The notes under the pieces: model-generated
What the model was told of the DNA's origin: nothing
What the model saw: only the letters and a program-made list of their open reading frames with translations
Databases searched by the model: none
Program-made: the position numbers and the translations under genes
NCBI GenBank assembly: GCA_948567375.1
Contig: OX419757.1
Span: 41,540,001 to 41,604,000, forward strand
Source of the DNA: Lunularia cruciata
Lineage: Eukaryota; Streptophyta; Marchantiopsida; Lunulariales; Lunulariaceae
Length of the DNA stretch: 64,000 nucleotides
Reading direction: 5' to 3'
In this document: piece after piece, positions 10,560 to 21,087 of the stretch
Numbering within the stretch: position 1 is the stretch's first letter
Layout of the letters: every line of letters starts with the position of its first letter

Positions 10560-11150
10560 CTCATCAAAAGAATTGGAAGAGCTTCAAATAACCCAAATAG
10601 AGTTGTTTGAGAAAGATTTTGTATGACATAGTACCTCTCCTTGGAGAGCACAAATATTATTTATCCCAAAGAAGGAGGGAGAACTTTACTTTTATATTGA
10701 TTATTGTGACCTCAATAAATAAACAATGAATAATGTATATCCTTTGTCTCAAATTGATGACTTGCTAGATCAATTGAGTGGAGCACAATATTTATCCAAG
10801 TTGGATCTTTGGAGTTATTATTGGTAGATTCTCATTGACAAAGAGTATGTGCAAAAGATTAGATTTTGGGCATAAAATATGGGCATTTTGAATGGAGAGT
10901 TTTACCTTTTGGGTTCACTAATGCTCCAATAGTCTTCATGGATCGGATGCATCGGGTGGTGGATGGACTATTGGATCAATATATGATAGTATTCTTGGAT
11001 GATATTTTAATCTATAGCAAGATAGAGACAAAACACATAAATCATGTATGAGAAGTCTTAAGATAACTATGTCAATGGAAATTTTATTACAAGAAGTCAA
11101 AGTGTACCTTTTGCTAAAAGGAAGTTACTTTCTTGGGTCATAAGGTGTCA
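10560..11150 (+). pseudogene. Element A reverse transcriptase
   Basis: Motifs in order: KELEELQITQI, SPWRAQILFIPKKEGELYF, YPLSQIDDLLDQLSGA, FEWRVLPFGFTNAP and the active site IVFLDDILIYS (near 10985-11015), then SKCTFC and VTFLGHKVS. The longest open piece is 10866-11051. Stops lie between most motifs. FLDDILIYS and PFGLTNAP-like blocks place it with chromoviruses rather than with the Athila-like elements B and C. Confidence 0.82.
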
Positions 11151-11159
11151 TTAGAAGGG

Positions 11160-11900
11160 ATCAAGATGGAAGAGGAAAAAATTAGATCCATGATTAATTG
11201 GTCTTCTATGAAAGGTGCCTCAAAAGTGTGGGCATTTAATGGATTGGCAAGTATTACGAATGTTTCATCCACTATTATGCTCATGTGGTTGCACCATTGA
11301 TCAATCTCTTGGGGAAGACCTCAAGCTTCCAATGGACCACCAAGCATGAAGAAGTATTCAAGAAGTTGAAGCATATGGTGTCTTCAAGATCCATTCTTCA
11401 ACCATATGATCCTCAACTATCTTGTATGGTTGATTTTGATGCTTCTAACTTTACCATTGGAGTTGTGTTGCAATAGGAATTTATAGATGTCTCACATCCC
11501 ATTGCTTTGTGTCTCATTGAATAAAAGCCATAGAAATCAATTAATTTATTTGAAATTGAGAAAAACTAGCAATGGCATATGCCACCAAGGTATGGAGACA
11601 TTATCTCATGGAGAAACAAATAATCATGCAAACTTATCACAAACCTTTATTGAAGATATTATATTTGGAGTATATGAAGAGTCAACATCATCAATGGGAA
11701 GAATAACTACAATTGTTTTGTATCAAGCTTGAGTACAAGCATGAAAGGTTCCATGTCATCCTTGATGTCTTATCACAACAACCTGATTTGAATACTCTTC
11801 CTGAACCTTTCATCACAACATCAATTACAATATTGTCAATTAACTCAAAAGTCCAAATCAAGTTTAGGACTGCTTTAAAGCAAGACTCATTCTTTTAGAT
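11160..11900 (+). pseudogene. Element A RNase H region
   Basis: 11285-11476 reads APLINLLGKTSSFQWTTK, then CMVDFDASNFTIGVVLQ, matching the gypsy RT connection and RNase H start (TDAS, here DFDAS). Downstream a degraded KFEYKHERFHVILDVLSQQPDL equivalent (FKLEYK...ADALSR) closes RNase H near 11780. Confidence 0.72.
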
Positions 11901-11969
11901 GGTATAATGTCATCTTGTAGCACATGCCAAGGAATGCAACACCTTCTCCTTCAAGGAAGGCTTTCTATT

Positions 11970-12334
11970 ATATGAGAATAGGATCTATGTTCCAACCAAG
12001 TGTGATTTACAACTTATGCACCTTCAAGAAGCCCATAACTTACCAATCATTTGTCACATGGGTGTGGACAAGACCTTGGGCACCCTACAATGCTAATGAT
12101 GGTGGCCTAACATAGCACAAGAGGTTCAAGAGTTTATCTGATCTTGTGAGAGATGCCAATGCAACAAGGCTAGTAACCAAAAGCAGAGTGTACTCCTTCA
12201 ACTACTTCCTATCCCATTTGCTTGATGAGAACACATGAGCTCAGATCCCATCACATCCTTGCCAAAGACAAAGCATGGTCATACAAAAAACATGGTGTTT
12301 GTTAATAAGCTTAGTAAACAAATCAATTTCATAC
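11970..12334 (+). pseudogene. Element A integrase, N-terminal part
   Basis: It includes the zinc-binding HHCC region in degraded form (HLQEAHNLPIICHMGVDKTL, then CERCQCNKA) and the start of the core (SDPITSLPKTKHGH, VNKLSKQINFI). It is cut at 12334 by insertion of B1; the remainder of the same domain resumes at 33499. Confidence 0.75.
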
Positions 12335-13026
12335 TGTAACACCCATTTGTGCATGTGTATGGTATTGTGATATTTAGCTTGGTATTACAAGTACTTAAGA
12401 GATATTATTTATATAGAGATAAAGGATGGTTCTATATTAGTCATGGTTAGCTAAAGTTAGTCATAGCTAAGATAGAGGGGACCTTCCTTTAGAGGAAGTA
12501 GAAAAGATGAGCACCACTATTTTGGATTTTAGTGTGTTGACTTGGTATTATTCCTAAGTGTTTGGCTTTGAGGAAAGAGTTGAGAACTCTTGGGCCCGCA
12601 AGCCTTTTTGTTTTGGATTCTTCTTTAGTCCAAGGATAGCCCATGTGAAGGAATCCTTGACTTAGTGGTTGGGTCAAGATAAGACCACATGCTTAGGGGA
12701 ATATGCCCATGTGAATGGATATTCCTTTCTACTTTTTGACTTTACTTGACTTTTAGTCTAGTAACTTGAGTTACTACGGTAATTAGTAACTTTGGTATGT
12801 AACTATTCCACAAGTATATAAACAAGGGGTGAGGAGGTACTCATCATCCTTTCATTTGCAACTATCTCTCTCTCATTGAGTTCTCTAGTGAGCAATGTCT
12901 TGAGTCTTGGAGTGTTAGCCTTGGAGGAGTATGATGGAGTTGGGGTTCCTTGTCTTCTTAGTCCATGGTGCGCTACCATAATAGCCATCAGAGGTTCATC
13001 CTGAGTGAGAGACAGGCCGAATCACA
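12335..13026 (+). repeat. B1 5' LTR
   Basis: It begins TGTAACACCC and ends AATCACA. It is collinear with 32804-33494, 36293-36984 and the reverse complement of 56396-57074, which defines the family. A TATA-like TATATAAA lies at 12816-12823. A 61-codon antisense frame is shared by all copies but adds no evidence of coding, since the LTRs are nearly identical. Confidence 0.92.
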
Positions 13027-13030
13027 TTTT

Positions 13031-13047
13031 TGGTTCTGTTTTCGGGA
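13031..13047 (+). other. B1 primer binding site
   Basis: TGGTTCTGTTTTCGGGA lies five bases after the LTR. The B2 equivalent is TGGTTCCGTTGCCGGGA. Both resemble the TGGCGCCGTTGCCGGGGA site of Athila/Tat elements; B1 has drifted by a few bases. Confidence 0.65.
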
Positions 13048-13884
13048 CCTCTCTAGAAGGCAAGATAATGTTCCGCGTTCAATTCTACATTAGGCAGAAG
13101 GAGGCTATGAGAGCTCACTTGGAGAGAACCTTAGGAGAGGAGGGGGCGAACTTATGTTAGAGAACCAAGATCCATTTGTATACCCTGTAGTTCATTATGA
13201 TGTCTTTGAGGTGATTTTGTACATCTTGTACACATGAGAGGAATTGGAGAGATTGCGTGAGGTGGATTGCAGATTTTGGGGATTAAGGTGATTTTGGGCA
13301 AAATCTGAAGTTTGAGATCTGGACTTGAGATTTCTACACATGATAGCTTGGGTTATCTTTCAGTTAGCACACTTGAAATTATTGTGAGAGCTTCTATGCG
13401 CACTAGGCTAGAATTTTTGAAAGTTGATAGGGTAAAGTGCTCATGCAAGTGCATGCTCTCTGGAAAATTGTACAAAGTCTGCAATTTCTTCAATTTTCAA
13501 TGAATTGTCCTGAAACTTCCCAAGAAAATTGAGTGCATTGTATTCTACCTGCTGCCACAAAAAATTAGAGAGAGATTGTTTTTGCGCAAGGCGTTATGAG
13601 TTTTTGAAGTGAGGGGGGTGGTTTTCAGACCAAATCTGAAATTTGTGTGCTAAATAGAAATGTGTGTGGCCAAATGGCTCAATGAAAAGATCTGAAATTT
13701 TGCAGGGAGGGATATCCTAGAGTTGTGATCAAGTGTGAAAAAATTCAGAGGACTGTGACATATTGGTTGGGAGATTTGAGTGACATTGTGAGGAAGGGTC
13801 AATTCTGCAGAGTGGAGATCTCATGCATGAGGAGTTTGAGATCAACAAAAAGCATGTTTGAGTGTTTAGATTCATCTTGGGAAC

Positions 13885-14340
13885 ATGGAGGGTCATCAAG
13901 AGTGGAAATTGAGATTATGCAAGGTTCACCAAGGGTTTGAGGTGATTTTAGGGGTAGATTTGAGGAAAAAAGAGTTTACAATAGAATTTGAAGAGAGTGT
14001 TGAGAGGATCCAAAAACCTACACCACTTGGAGGAAAGAGTGAGTCTAAGTGCTTTTTGTGTGGAGAGAAGGGACATAAGGCAATTTCATGTCCATTGACC
14101 TTTGAGAGCAAGAGATTGAGAGAAAGGAGAGGCTTAATGGACTTGGGTTTACATGTTGGACCTTCTTCACCAAGATTGGGAGGAAGAAGATCTAAGACCA
14201 AGGAGTTGTGTGAGGTTTGTGGAGTTGAAGGACTTCCAAAAGGACATGAGTGTAGTGGAGTAAAATCACTTTTGGAGACTTTGGTGAAGGATCTTGGAGA
14301 GAGTCTTAGTACAGCTACAAAAATACTACCACCTTCATAA
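13885..14340 (+). CDS. Pre-gag zinc-finger ORF of family B
   Basis: This 151-codon frame starts at the first ATG after an in-frame stop and ends at TAA 14338-14340, 252 bp before gag. It has a canonical retroviral-type zinc knuckle, CFLCGEKGHKAISC (C-x2-C-x4-H-x4-C), and a second Cys/His cluster, CEVCGVEGLPKGHEC. The N-terminal part is basic and acidic mixed (DLRKKEFTIEFEESV). B2 has the same frame at 37844-38299 with two stops. Standard gypsy elements carry the knuckle at the gag C-terminus, and B also has one there, so this is an additional small nucleic-acid-binding protein. Function is unknown; chaperone or packaging roles are guesses. Confidence 0.6.
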   Translation: MEGHQEWKLRLCKVHQGFEVILGVDLRKKEFTIEFEESVERIQKPTPLGGKSESKCFLCGEKGHKAISCPLTFESKRLRERRGLMDLGLHVGPSSPRLGGRRSKTKELCEVCGVEGLPKGHECSGVKSLLETLVKDLGESLSTATKILPPS

Positions 14341-14592
14341 GCTAGTTCTCAAGATTAGTGATGGAGATAATCTTTCAACTTATGGGTAAACTATCCATGA
14401 GAGTTAGATTAATATGCACTCTAGGATTTGATGTTGCTATAGAAATCTTGGAGCAACCTGAACCTTTTGTGTTCCCTAGAGTGGATTATTCTTAGATGGT
14501 GTTAGTCATGTATATACTCTATTAGTAATAGAGTGAGAGGAAAGAAAAGAGAAAAAAAAATTGAGAGAAAAGAAAGATAGTGAGGGGTTAAG

Positions 14593-15437
14593 ATGGAGAA
14601 ACTACCGGTTTTCTTTGGCAAGGATGGAGAAGATGTGGAGGCCTTTGTGAGAAACTTCAAGAGAGCTTGCATAGGAAACAATGAGAGGAGGAAGAATGAG
14701 TGGGCCTCATTATTACCAGATTTCTTTGATGATGCAGCACTTACATGGTATGAGTCAGAATACCAAAAGAGAGAAAGGAGAGATGGGGAAGAGGAGTCTT
14801 GGGAGACTTTGACTTCAGCACTCATTGAGAACTTTCTTCCTGATGAGAGTTATGAGAGATTGCTGAGTGAGGTTACATTTCTCAAGCAAGGAGATGGACA
14901 GAAAGTGAGAGTCTATGTGGAAAGAGTGGAAAAGTTGGAGTCCAGATTTTGCATAGTGTTGAGGAAGGGTGGGGATGATATGGAGACTAAAATGATTTGC
15001 ATAGGGGCCATGCTCACCAAGAATTTTGTGGGAGGGTTGAGACCACAAATTAGAAGCAAGGTGAGATATGAGAAACCTTCTTCCAAGGTTGAAGCTATCA
15101 AGATCGCAATTCGTATGGAGGAGAGTTTGGAAGGAGATGAGAGTGATTTGGTGGTGAAGGAGGTTGTGCATCCTCCTCAAGGCTACCAGTATGGTGGAAC
15201 TTTTGATACTTTGGTGACAAGGGTTGCACCACAAGTAGTAGTTGCTCCAATTCTTGCACCTCCACCAAAAGATCCACTCCAAACCATCACAGAACAACTT
15301 GCGGATCTCAAGATCAATGTGGTGCAACTATGGGAGAAGAGAGAGGTGGATCAGAATGTAGGGAGAGGGCCTAGGAGTTATGGAAACTATCCATATAGAG
15401 GAGGACAACTAGCCAACAATTTCAATGATAGAAATTG
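14593..15437 (+). pseudogene. B1 gag, 5' part (interrupted by C1)
   Basis: It starts MEKLPVFFGKDGEDVEAF and runs uninterrupted for 281 codons through the capsid region (AALTWYESEYQKR, WETLTSALIENF, VYVERVEKLESRF) to GQLANNFNDRNC, where C1 is inserted. The zinc knuckle CFGCGGRGHIQRNC is split: its first residues are here and the rest resume at 28770-28775. Gag forms the particle and binds RNA. B2 carries the uninterrupted version at 38547-39539. Apart from the insertion this is one of the better preserved frames in the window. Confidence 0.88.
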
Positions 15438-15790
15438 TGTGGTACCCACATTTTTTTGTTTTTTTATGGTTAGTAGTGTTTAAGAGACGAAGTAAGCACG
15501 GAAGAGACGAATTGCAAACAAAGAAGAGGCAAAAGTAACTTTGGAGGAAAGCCAAAGAAGCTGACGTCGGATCCGATGATGGAGGTATTCGGAAGAGGAG
15601 TACGCCGGAAGCAGGCCAAAGATCATTGTCTTTGGGTTGGAAAACATAGGAATGATGAAGACCGTTTAACAACCTCGGTAAGTGGCAAGAAAGTACATTT
15701 CAAGAAACGGCGGGGCAGAAGAAGCATGTCTTGACAGTGACCGGGAGAGCACGCAGAAGAAAGAAACTCACAGACAAAATTGACTGAAGA

Positions 15791-16611
15791 ATGACTATGA
15801 TTCGGGGCAATATAAAATTGCAAATGCGCAGGGGGAAGTTGAATTTGCTGAGTAAATTTCCAATTCCTTTGAGTAGTCATCCTGCAAGAATGCGTGTCCG
15901 GAAGCCCATCGAGAGTGAAATTTTCCAAAACCCTGAGGGAGTTAGAGTGTCTCGTCCAGGAGAGGAGCTGATCTTCCAACAGCGTAGAACGAGAGAACAA
16001 ATCATGGCCAAGAAGGTGGCCAACATGCTGGCAGTGAGAGGTTTTGCAATTCGAAGGGTAGATGTAGTAGTGAGGATTGAAGTCTTGGTGAGACTTCATA
16101 TCACCTTTTTAGCCTAGAACAGGAATTTCAGTTTCCCGGGAGTAATGGCAGAAATCGCTGCCAGTAATTGTGAGGAGGGTCCCGAAGTGGAGTCCTATTG
16201 GGACCCGATCCAAAGAAGTATCGTAGGGGCGATGATGGCCATGTTTAAGCCGGAGCGAACAACATACGTAACCATGCAACAGGTGGTCTTCTTCCACCAG
16301 ATGCTTGCAGGGGTACCTGTAATTGGGCAAAGTGTTTCCATCACCAAACCAGGCAAATGGTAGTGAATTGGCAAATAGGCTCGCCACCGCATTATTTTGC
16401 GCCATTTGCAGCACATTTCTACTTCGGCCTAAACTTGCTCTCTGAAGATGAGAGGCATCGTATGGTCTCCCACATGCATCCTGATTTGAGACAAGAAGCC
16501 GACAAAGAGGAGCGACAGTACATGCTTCAGCTGAGGGCAAATGGCAAATACTTTGCGAGAACGGGACAATGGAAGATCAAAGATGTTGCCAGTCTGAAGA
16601 CAAAGAAGTGA
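15791..16611 (+). pseudogene. LTR-borne ORF1, 5' LTR copy of C1
   Basis: Same protein as ORF1 of the 3' LTR, decayed. The frame 15791-16117 runs to ITFLA then a TAG (TGG in the other copies), continues as NFSFPGVMAEIAASNCEEGPEVE, then jumps over a 59-codon in-frame deletion to SYWDPIQRSIVGAMMAMFKPERTTYV. A frameshift near 16340 separates it from the tail 16357-16611 (HYFAPFAAHFYFGLNLLSEDER to KKKK-like end). The function is unknown. Confidence 0.6.
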
Positions 16612-16665
16612 AGTAAACCCGAAGAAGCTAAACCATCGCCCATCCAACGTAAGACTCGGAGGCTA

Positions 16666-18162
16666 ATGTTGAAAACCACTACCGTCGTGAGAAGAGCATC
16701 TTCGGGATCAGAGTCGGATGAAGAAACTGAGTCGCAAGAAGAAGACTCAGACAAAGAAGAGCTCACGTTGAAGAGTGGGGAGTCGGGTAGTGAAAGGGAG
16801 GGAGAGCCCAAAGTCCAGCAATCGGTGGTGGTGAGTGAAGCTGGTGAGGTAATGGTGGAGAACAAGCCAAAACCCAAAGGAAAGAAGGAATATCCCACGG
16901 GCCCGAGTTCAAGAGGCCAAAACGAAGATAGCGCTGACACTATGAAGATACGAAGATCGCAACTTCGGATGAAGGAGCCAATGACACAGGGAAAGACTCC
17001 AGACAAAGGAGGCCATGATGAAGAAGAAACTTTTGGCGGGATATCATATTTAACAAAGGTGGTCACACCATTGCTGGAAATGTTGAAGGAACATTGGAGA
17101 GGAATTCCCCAAGATCGCAGAAAGAGGATGAATGAGTTGCAGGTGGTGAAGCATCTGCTGAAGGAAGTGTAGGAGCTACAGGAACATCAAATCCAAAGAA
17201 GTGCGGAAATTGAAGATGTTCGGAGGGAGGAGGACTCAAGGAAGAAACTGCTGAGCGTGTTACAAAAGAGTTGCACAGAGAAGTAGAAGGACCTGCAAAA
17301 GCAAGCCAGAGAGTTGAAGGAGCAAGCGATGTGGCTCAACAAGATGCAAGAGGAAGTAAGTAATGTGCGCGTCAAGAATGTCCATTTTAAGGCGATGAAC
17401 ATCGTGATGGAGCAAGAATTGGACAGCTTGAAGAAGAGTGCCGCAACAAAAGATCAAGCATGGCAGAGAGAATTGGCGTCCAAGCAAGAAGAAGAAGAGC
17501 ATTTGCATGAACTTGTCAAAAGTGCGGAGCAGTAGAAAATGCAGTATGCAGAGGAGAAGAAGATGCTTGCTGCAAAATACGAAGACGAGTTGCAGATGTA
17601 TCGAGTGGAGTTGAAGGTAGAACGTTCTTGGGGATACGCATCGGAATCAGTAGGGGACCTTGCTGGGAGATTACGAGCAATTTTAAGCACAGAGGCTGAA
17701 GGAAGATTGGAAGAAGCTCGTCTGCATGAGTTGAAGTTACTTGTGCAGGAGACTCGGAAGCGAAGAGCCAAGGATGTGGACATGAACACATTGCTGATTC
17801 GGTTGAGAGAACGAGTAGATAGGAAAATGTTAGAAGTAGAGAATAATGTTAGTCTTAGATTGGATTTAGTCAATTCAGAATTGGAGAAGATTCAGAATAG
17901 TGTGACAGTGGAGAGGAAACCCGATGTCACAGAAGTAGGAATTCAAGTGTCATTGGACTTGCTAATTGACACATTAGAGAAGAGTGGGTCGTGAAATAAG
18001 AGTGTAGATGGAGTAACCCGGAGTTCAATTACAGATTGTAGTGAAGAAGTTGTAGAATTAGTAAAGAAATTAGTAGAATCAGTCATACCCGAAGAGGGTG
18101 AAATAGCAAGAAGATCATCGGGTTTGGAAGCCGATGATGAGGTCGACATCGGATCAGGATAA
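16666..18162 (+). pseudogene. LTR-borne ORF2 (coiled-coil protein), 5' LTR copy of C1
   Basis: Starts MLKTTTVVRRASSGSES, with an acidic Ser/Glu-rich N-terminus, a Lys/Pro-rich middle, then long heptad-like Leu/Glu/Lys/Gln segments and a conserved C-terminal part with LHELKLLVQETRKR and VDRKMLEVENNVSLRLDLV. Stops at 17170-17172, 17284-17286 and 17533-17535 mostly replace Gln, Glu or similar codons seen in the 3' LTR. Unlike the 3' copy, the frame is intact at 17660 (C present), and it keeps the segment SSITDCSEEVVE near 18030. It ends EVDIGSG. Confidence 0.6.
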
Positions 18163-18281
18163 AAGTTGACTTTGAGATAGGAAGAGTCAGATATGAAGAG
18201 ATAGATTGTACCTTGGGATCTGTAGGTAGGAAGGGATGTTAGGAAGCGGTGCTAGGTAGGCAAATCTGCCATTTGCTTCAG

Positions 18282-18289
18282 TATTTAAG
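18282..18289 (+). promoter_or_regulatory. Candidate TATA box of C1 5' LTR
   Basis: TATTTAAG occurs in CAGTATTTAAGAGGAGCATTCGC-like context and is conserved as TATTTAAG or its complement in all four C-family LTRs (also 28091, 49831 and 59697 regions). It lies about 120 bp after the end of ORF2, so the ORFs would be in U3. No transcript evidence is available. Confidence 0.5.
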
Positions 18290-18952
18290 AGGAGCATTCG
18301 CAATATGATGTTATTCAGTATTTAAATTTCTGAAGATAGATAAAGCGAAGTGCTGGTTTAAGTACTTGTCGCCTAAGCTTAATTCCTATTGTCAATTTCG
18401 TGTTTGTATTTGTGAGTGTGTGGAGAATTCCGAAGAGCAAGTGAGTGTGTTTGTGGAGGTTGGAATCTGTAGCCTTGATCTTCATTCTGTGTGTTTGATC
18501 ATGAGTGAAGTACATCGGAGCAATGCCTTGACAGATCTGAGAGGAATTGTAGTGTTGTTAGTATTCTGCACTTGTGATTGCAGCACAAAGTTGGTGTGAA
18601 GCAATTTTGATTGAGGAAGTTGTGCCTTCAATGGAGGGGTGGAACACAATTCTGAGGCAAAATTGGTCTTCAGAGTGAAGTGCCGTCTTTGGGAGAATCT
18701 GAATCATCACAATCAAGAGTTGTCTGGACAGAATTATGTGTGTGTATTCGTGACAAGTTGTCAAGATTGTGAGCTTGTTACTCTGTTCTGGGTGTAGTTT
18801 CTACCTGAGAGATTAAAGAAGCAATCAAGAAGAACTGCAATTGTGACTTTTGACTTTGTATTTGACCAATTCTGGATCGTATCTCTGCAGTAACTAACTT
18901 TACTTACTCAATTACCGCAAAAGTGATATTTGCCGGGTTGTCACATGATTTT

Positions 18953-18970
18953 TGGCGCCGCTGCCGGGGA
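18953..18970 (+). other. C1 primer binding site
   Basis: TGGCGCCGCTGCCGGGGA, seven bases after the LTR, matches the primer-site consensus of Athila/Tat-group plant gypsy elements. The C2 copy is identical over these bases. Confidence 0.8.
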
Positions 18971-19081
18971 TACAAATCTCGGAAGTGGAAGAATACAAAG
19001 CCTAATTCGAAACTGGGTGTTCACGCTATATGAATGTCTGCATCGAGAGAACAACAAGACAAGAGGGCTTGAAGACGAGCG

Positions 19082-21069
19082 GTGCAGCGTGAAGAAGATG
19101 AACGTTTGAAAGCCCCATACACTTCAGACAAAATTGAACAAGAAGAATTGGACTTTCAACTACTTCACGAGGTACAAGCAGCCCTGCGCGAACTTGATCA
19201 AAAGAAACGCGAAGGAGGTTGGCAAGGTTACTTTTCATTTCCATCAGCCAAGCCCAAGAAAGACTCGAGCGGGCAGACATATGCGCTATGACCCAGTACA
19301 CCGACTTCCCCTAAAGCTATAAAGGAAGTCGATTTCATTAAGAAGTTCGTTCAAGAAAAGACAATGCGAACACTTTGGAGGAAGAGTGTCAACATTTGGT
19401 ACGAAAAATTCCTTGGTTATCTCGAAGAAGATTCGAAGATCAAACGGAAGCTGTGGACCCTATTACTTCTGATCGGGTTGAAGTCAACACCACCAAAGAA
19501 GAAGAAATTGTCAAAGACAACCCCAATTTGAACTTGACAAATTGGAACCCGTGGGCAGACAACACGGCGTCCATACCAAGTAGCTCTGCGGTTCTCGTAA
19601 GTTCAAACTTACCACACCCAAATCCGCCGCACCAAACAATGTCTTCGTTACCCGTTACTCGACATGCTTATCAAAAGTACAAAGGTACAGAGCAAGACAA
19701 AGATCCTGACGAATTCATTGAGGAATTCGAAGTCATTTCCTCTGCCAACAAGGAACATGACTCTGTGGATTGACTGCGGATTTTTCCAAGTCTGCTCCGA
19801 AAGAAGGCTTGAAGCTGGTATACTCATGTAACGCATAAGGGATTTACCCCAGCGGACTGGGCAGACTTATGGAATGGCTTCCTGGAACGATATTGGAAAG
19901 TGGATTATGATACGAGTGTCTTCGCGGCACTCAATGATTTGGATCAAGGAAAGAAGGAAAAATTGAGAGATTACTTTGAGTGGTTCATGGCCTTATTAAA
20001 CTAAGTTCCGAAGCAATACGGGGTGGTGGGGTATTTCAATGCCCAAGCCATTACCTGGTTTCTCGGTGGACTTTCACCGGAGATTCAAATCTTTGCCAGG
20101 GAGAGAAATGTAACCTCTCTGGACAAGGTCCTCAAACATGTTGCACGATATGAGGCGGCTCATTCTAACTCATCCAGTAATTGAAGAAATTGTGAGAAGA
20201 AAGGCAAAAAGCCAAGACAAAGAGCTTCATGTAGTACTTCTCTTTCTTTGGAAGAATCCTCCACTTCTTCTAGTTCTTCTTCGGAATCCGACAAAGAACC
20301 AATGCAGAGAAAGATACAAAGATGTGGGAGAAAGAAGTCCGTAACACCGCCAGTAAAGAATACATCCAAGGCGGATCACAGGTTGGAAACTCTGATTAAA
20401 GAGTTTGCGGATTTTAAAATTCAGATGATTGGGGCGAAGGACGGAAGAAAACCCCCATCATTTGGACGACCAAATGTATGGTGCACGGCGTGTGGTAAAT
20501 CCGGCCATGCTAATACGGAGTGTTTAACTCGCACGACATTTCCAGTGCAACAAATAGATTGGGTTCCAGGATGGGATCAAGGCGAAGAAGAAGATACGGT
20601 ATATCAAACCTAAGATACACAACCTCCATCAAGCCCATCATATCAAGGTCCCAGGTTTGGACCACGGGAGTACAATCCTACTATTCCTCCATGAAGACCC
20701 CCAATGGGTGGTCAGAATAGACCTCAAAATGTGGCACCGGGTGCTTGTTACAATTGTGGCTCAATGGGACATTGGTCTCCAAATTTTCCGGAGCCAAGGC
20801 GACAAATTGGGTACGTACCCATGTGTGGGAATTGCAAAGGATCGGGGCACACAGGAAAGCAGTGCCCGCAACCACCCAATCCGAAGCCCCCTGTCAAGTA
20901 TGTTCAAACTCCTGCTGAGCATGCTGTGCTCCAGGCTAAGGGGGACACTAACGTCAATTGTATTACACTCGAGGAAGAGAGGCCTCAAGAAGGGAGTCCA
21001 GCTTCAGAAGGGGATTGGCCGGACCTCAAAATTTTGAAAGTAGAAACTTGTGCAGAGAGAAAGGATTGA
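19082..21069 (+). pseudogene. C1 gag with three zinc-knuckle positions
   Basis: Pieces in order: N-terminal EEDERLKAPYTSDKIEQEELDF (19082-19291), capsid HAYQKYKGTEQDKDPDEF (19375-19773), RDYFEWFMALLN and FLGGLSPEIQIFARERNVTSLDKVLKH, a Ser-rich tract, then knuckles CTACGKSGHANTEC (20482-20523), CYNCGSMGHWSPNF (20746-20787, last Cys lost) and CGNCKGSGHTGKQC (20824-20865). Three knuckles is more than the one or two usual in plant gypsy gag. C2 keeps all three. Stops lie at 19771-19773, near 19810, near 20002, near 20182, 20611-20613, 20692-20694 and 21067-21069. The 20692 TGA is shared with C2. Confidence 0.82.
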
Positions 21070-21087
21070 GGTTCCAAAGAAACAAGT

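Larger units (their letters stand above)
15438..18945 (+). repeat. C1 5' LTR (3.5 kb)
   Basis: It starts TGTGGTACCCACA and ends GGGTTGTCACA, directly before the primer site. It matches 25118-28769 along its length except for a 177-bp deletion at about 16191 (between GTGGAG repeats, relative to 25867-26049) and 48 bp retained near 18009-18056 that the 3' LTR lacks. It contains ORF1 and ORF2 copies. Confidence 0.93.

Noticed and set aside
12803-12988. A 61-codon antisense frame present in all four B LTR copies (also 33272-33460, 36761-36973 and 56434-56619)
   Set aside because: The LTRs are only a few percent diverged, so an open short frame in each is expected without selection. There is no motif and it overlaps the TATA box.
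16527-17066. Long antisense frames of 120-180 codons opposite the LTR ORF2 (also 26385-26924) and opposite gag (14815-15327; 55755-56312 on the plus strand)
   Set aside because: They are shadows created by the purine-rich codon composition of the true frame. They contain no recognisable motif, while the opposite strand does.
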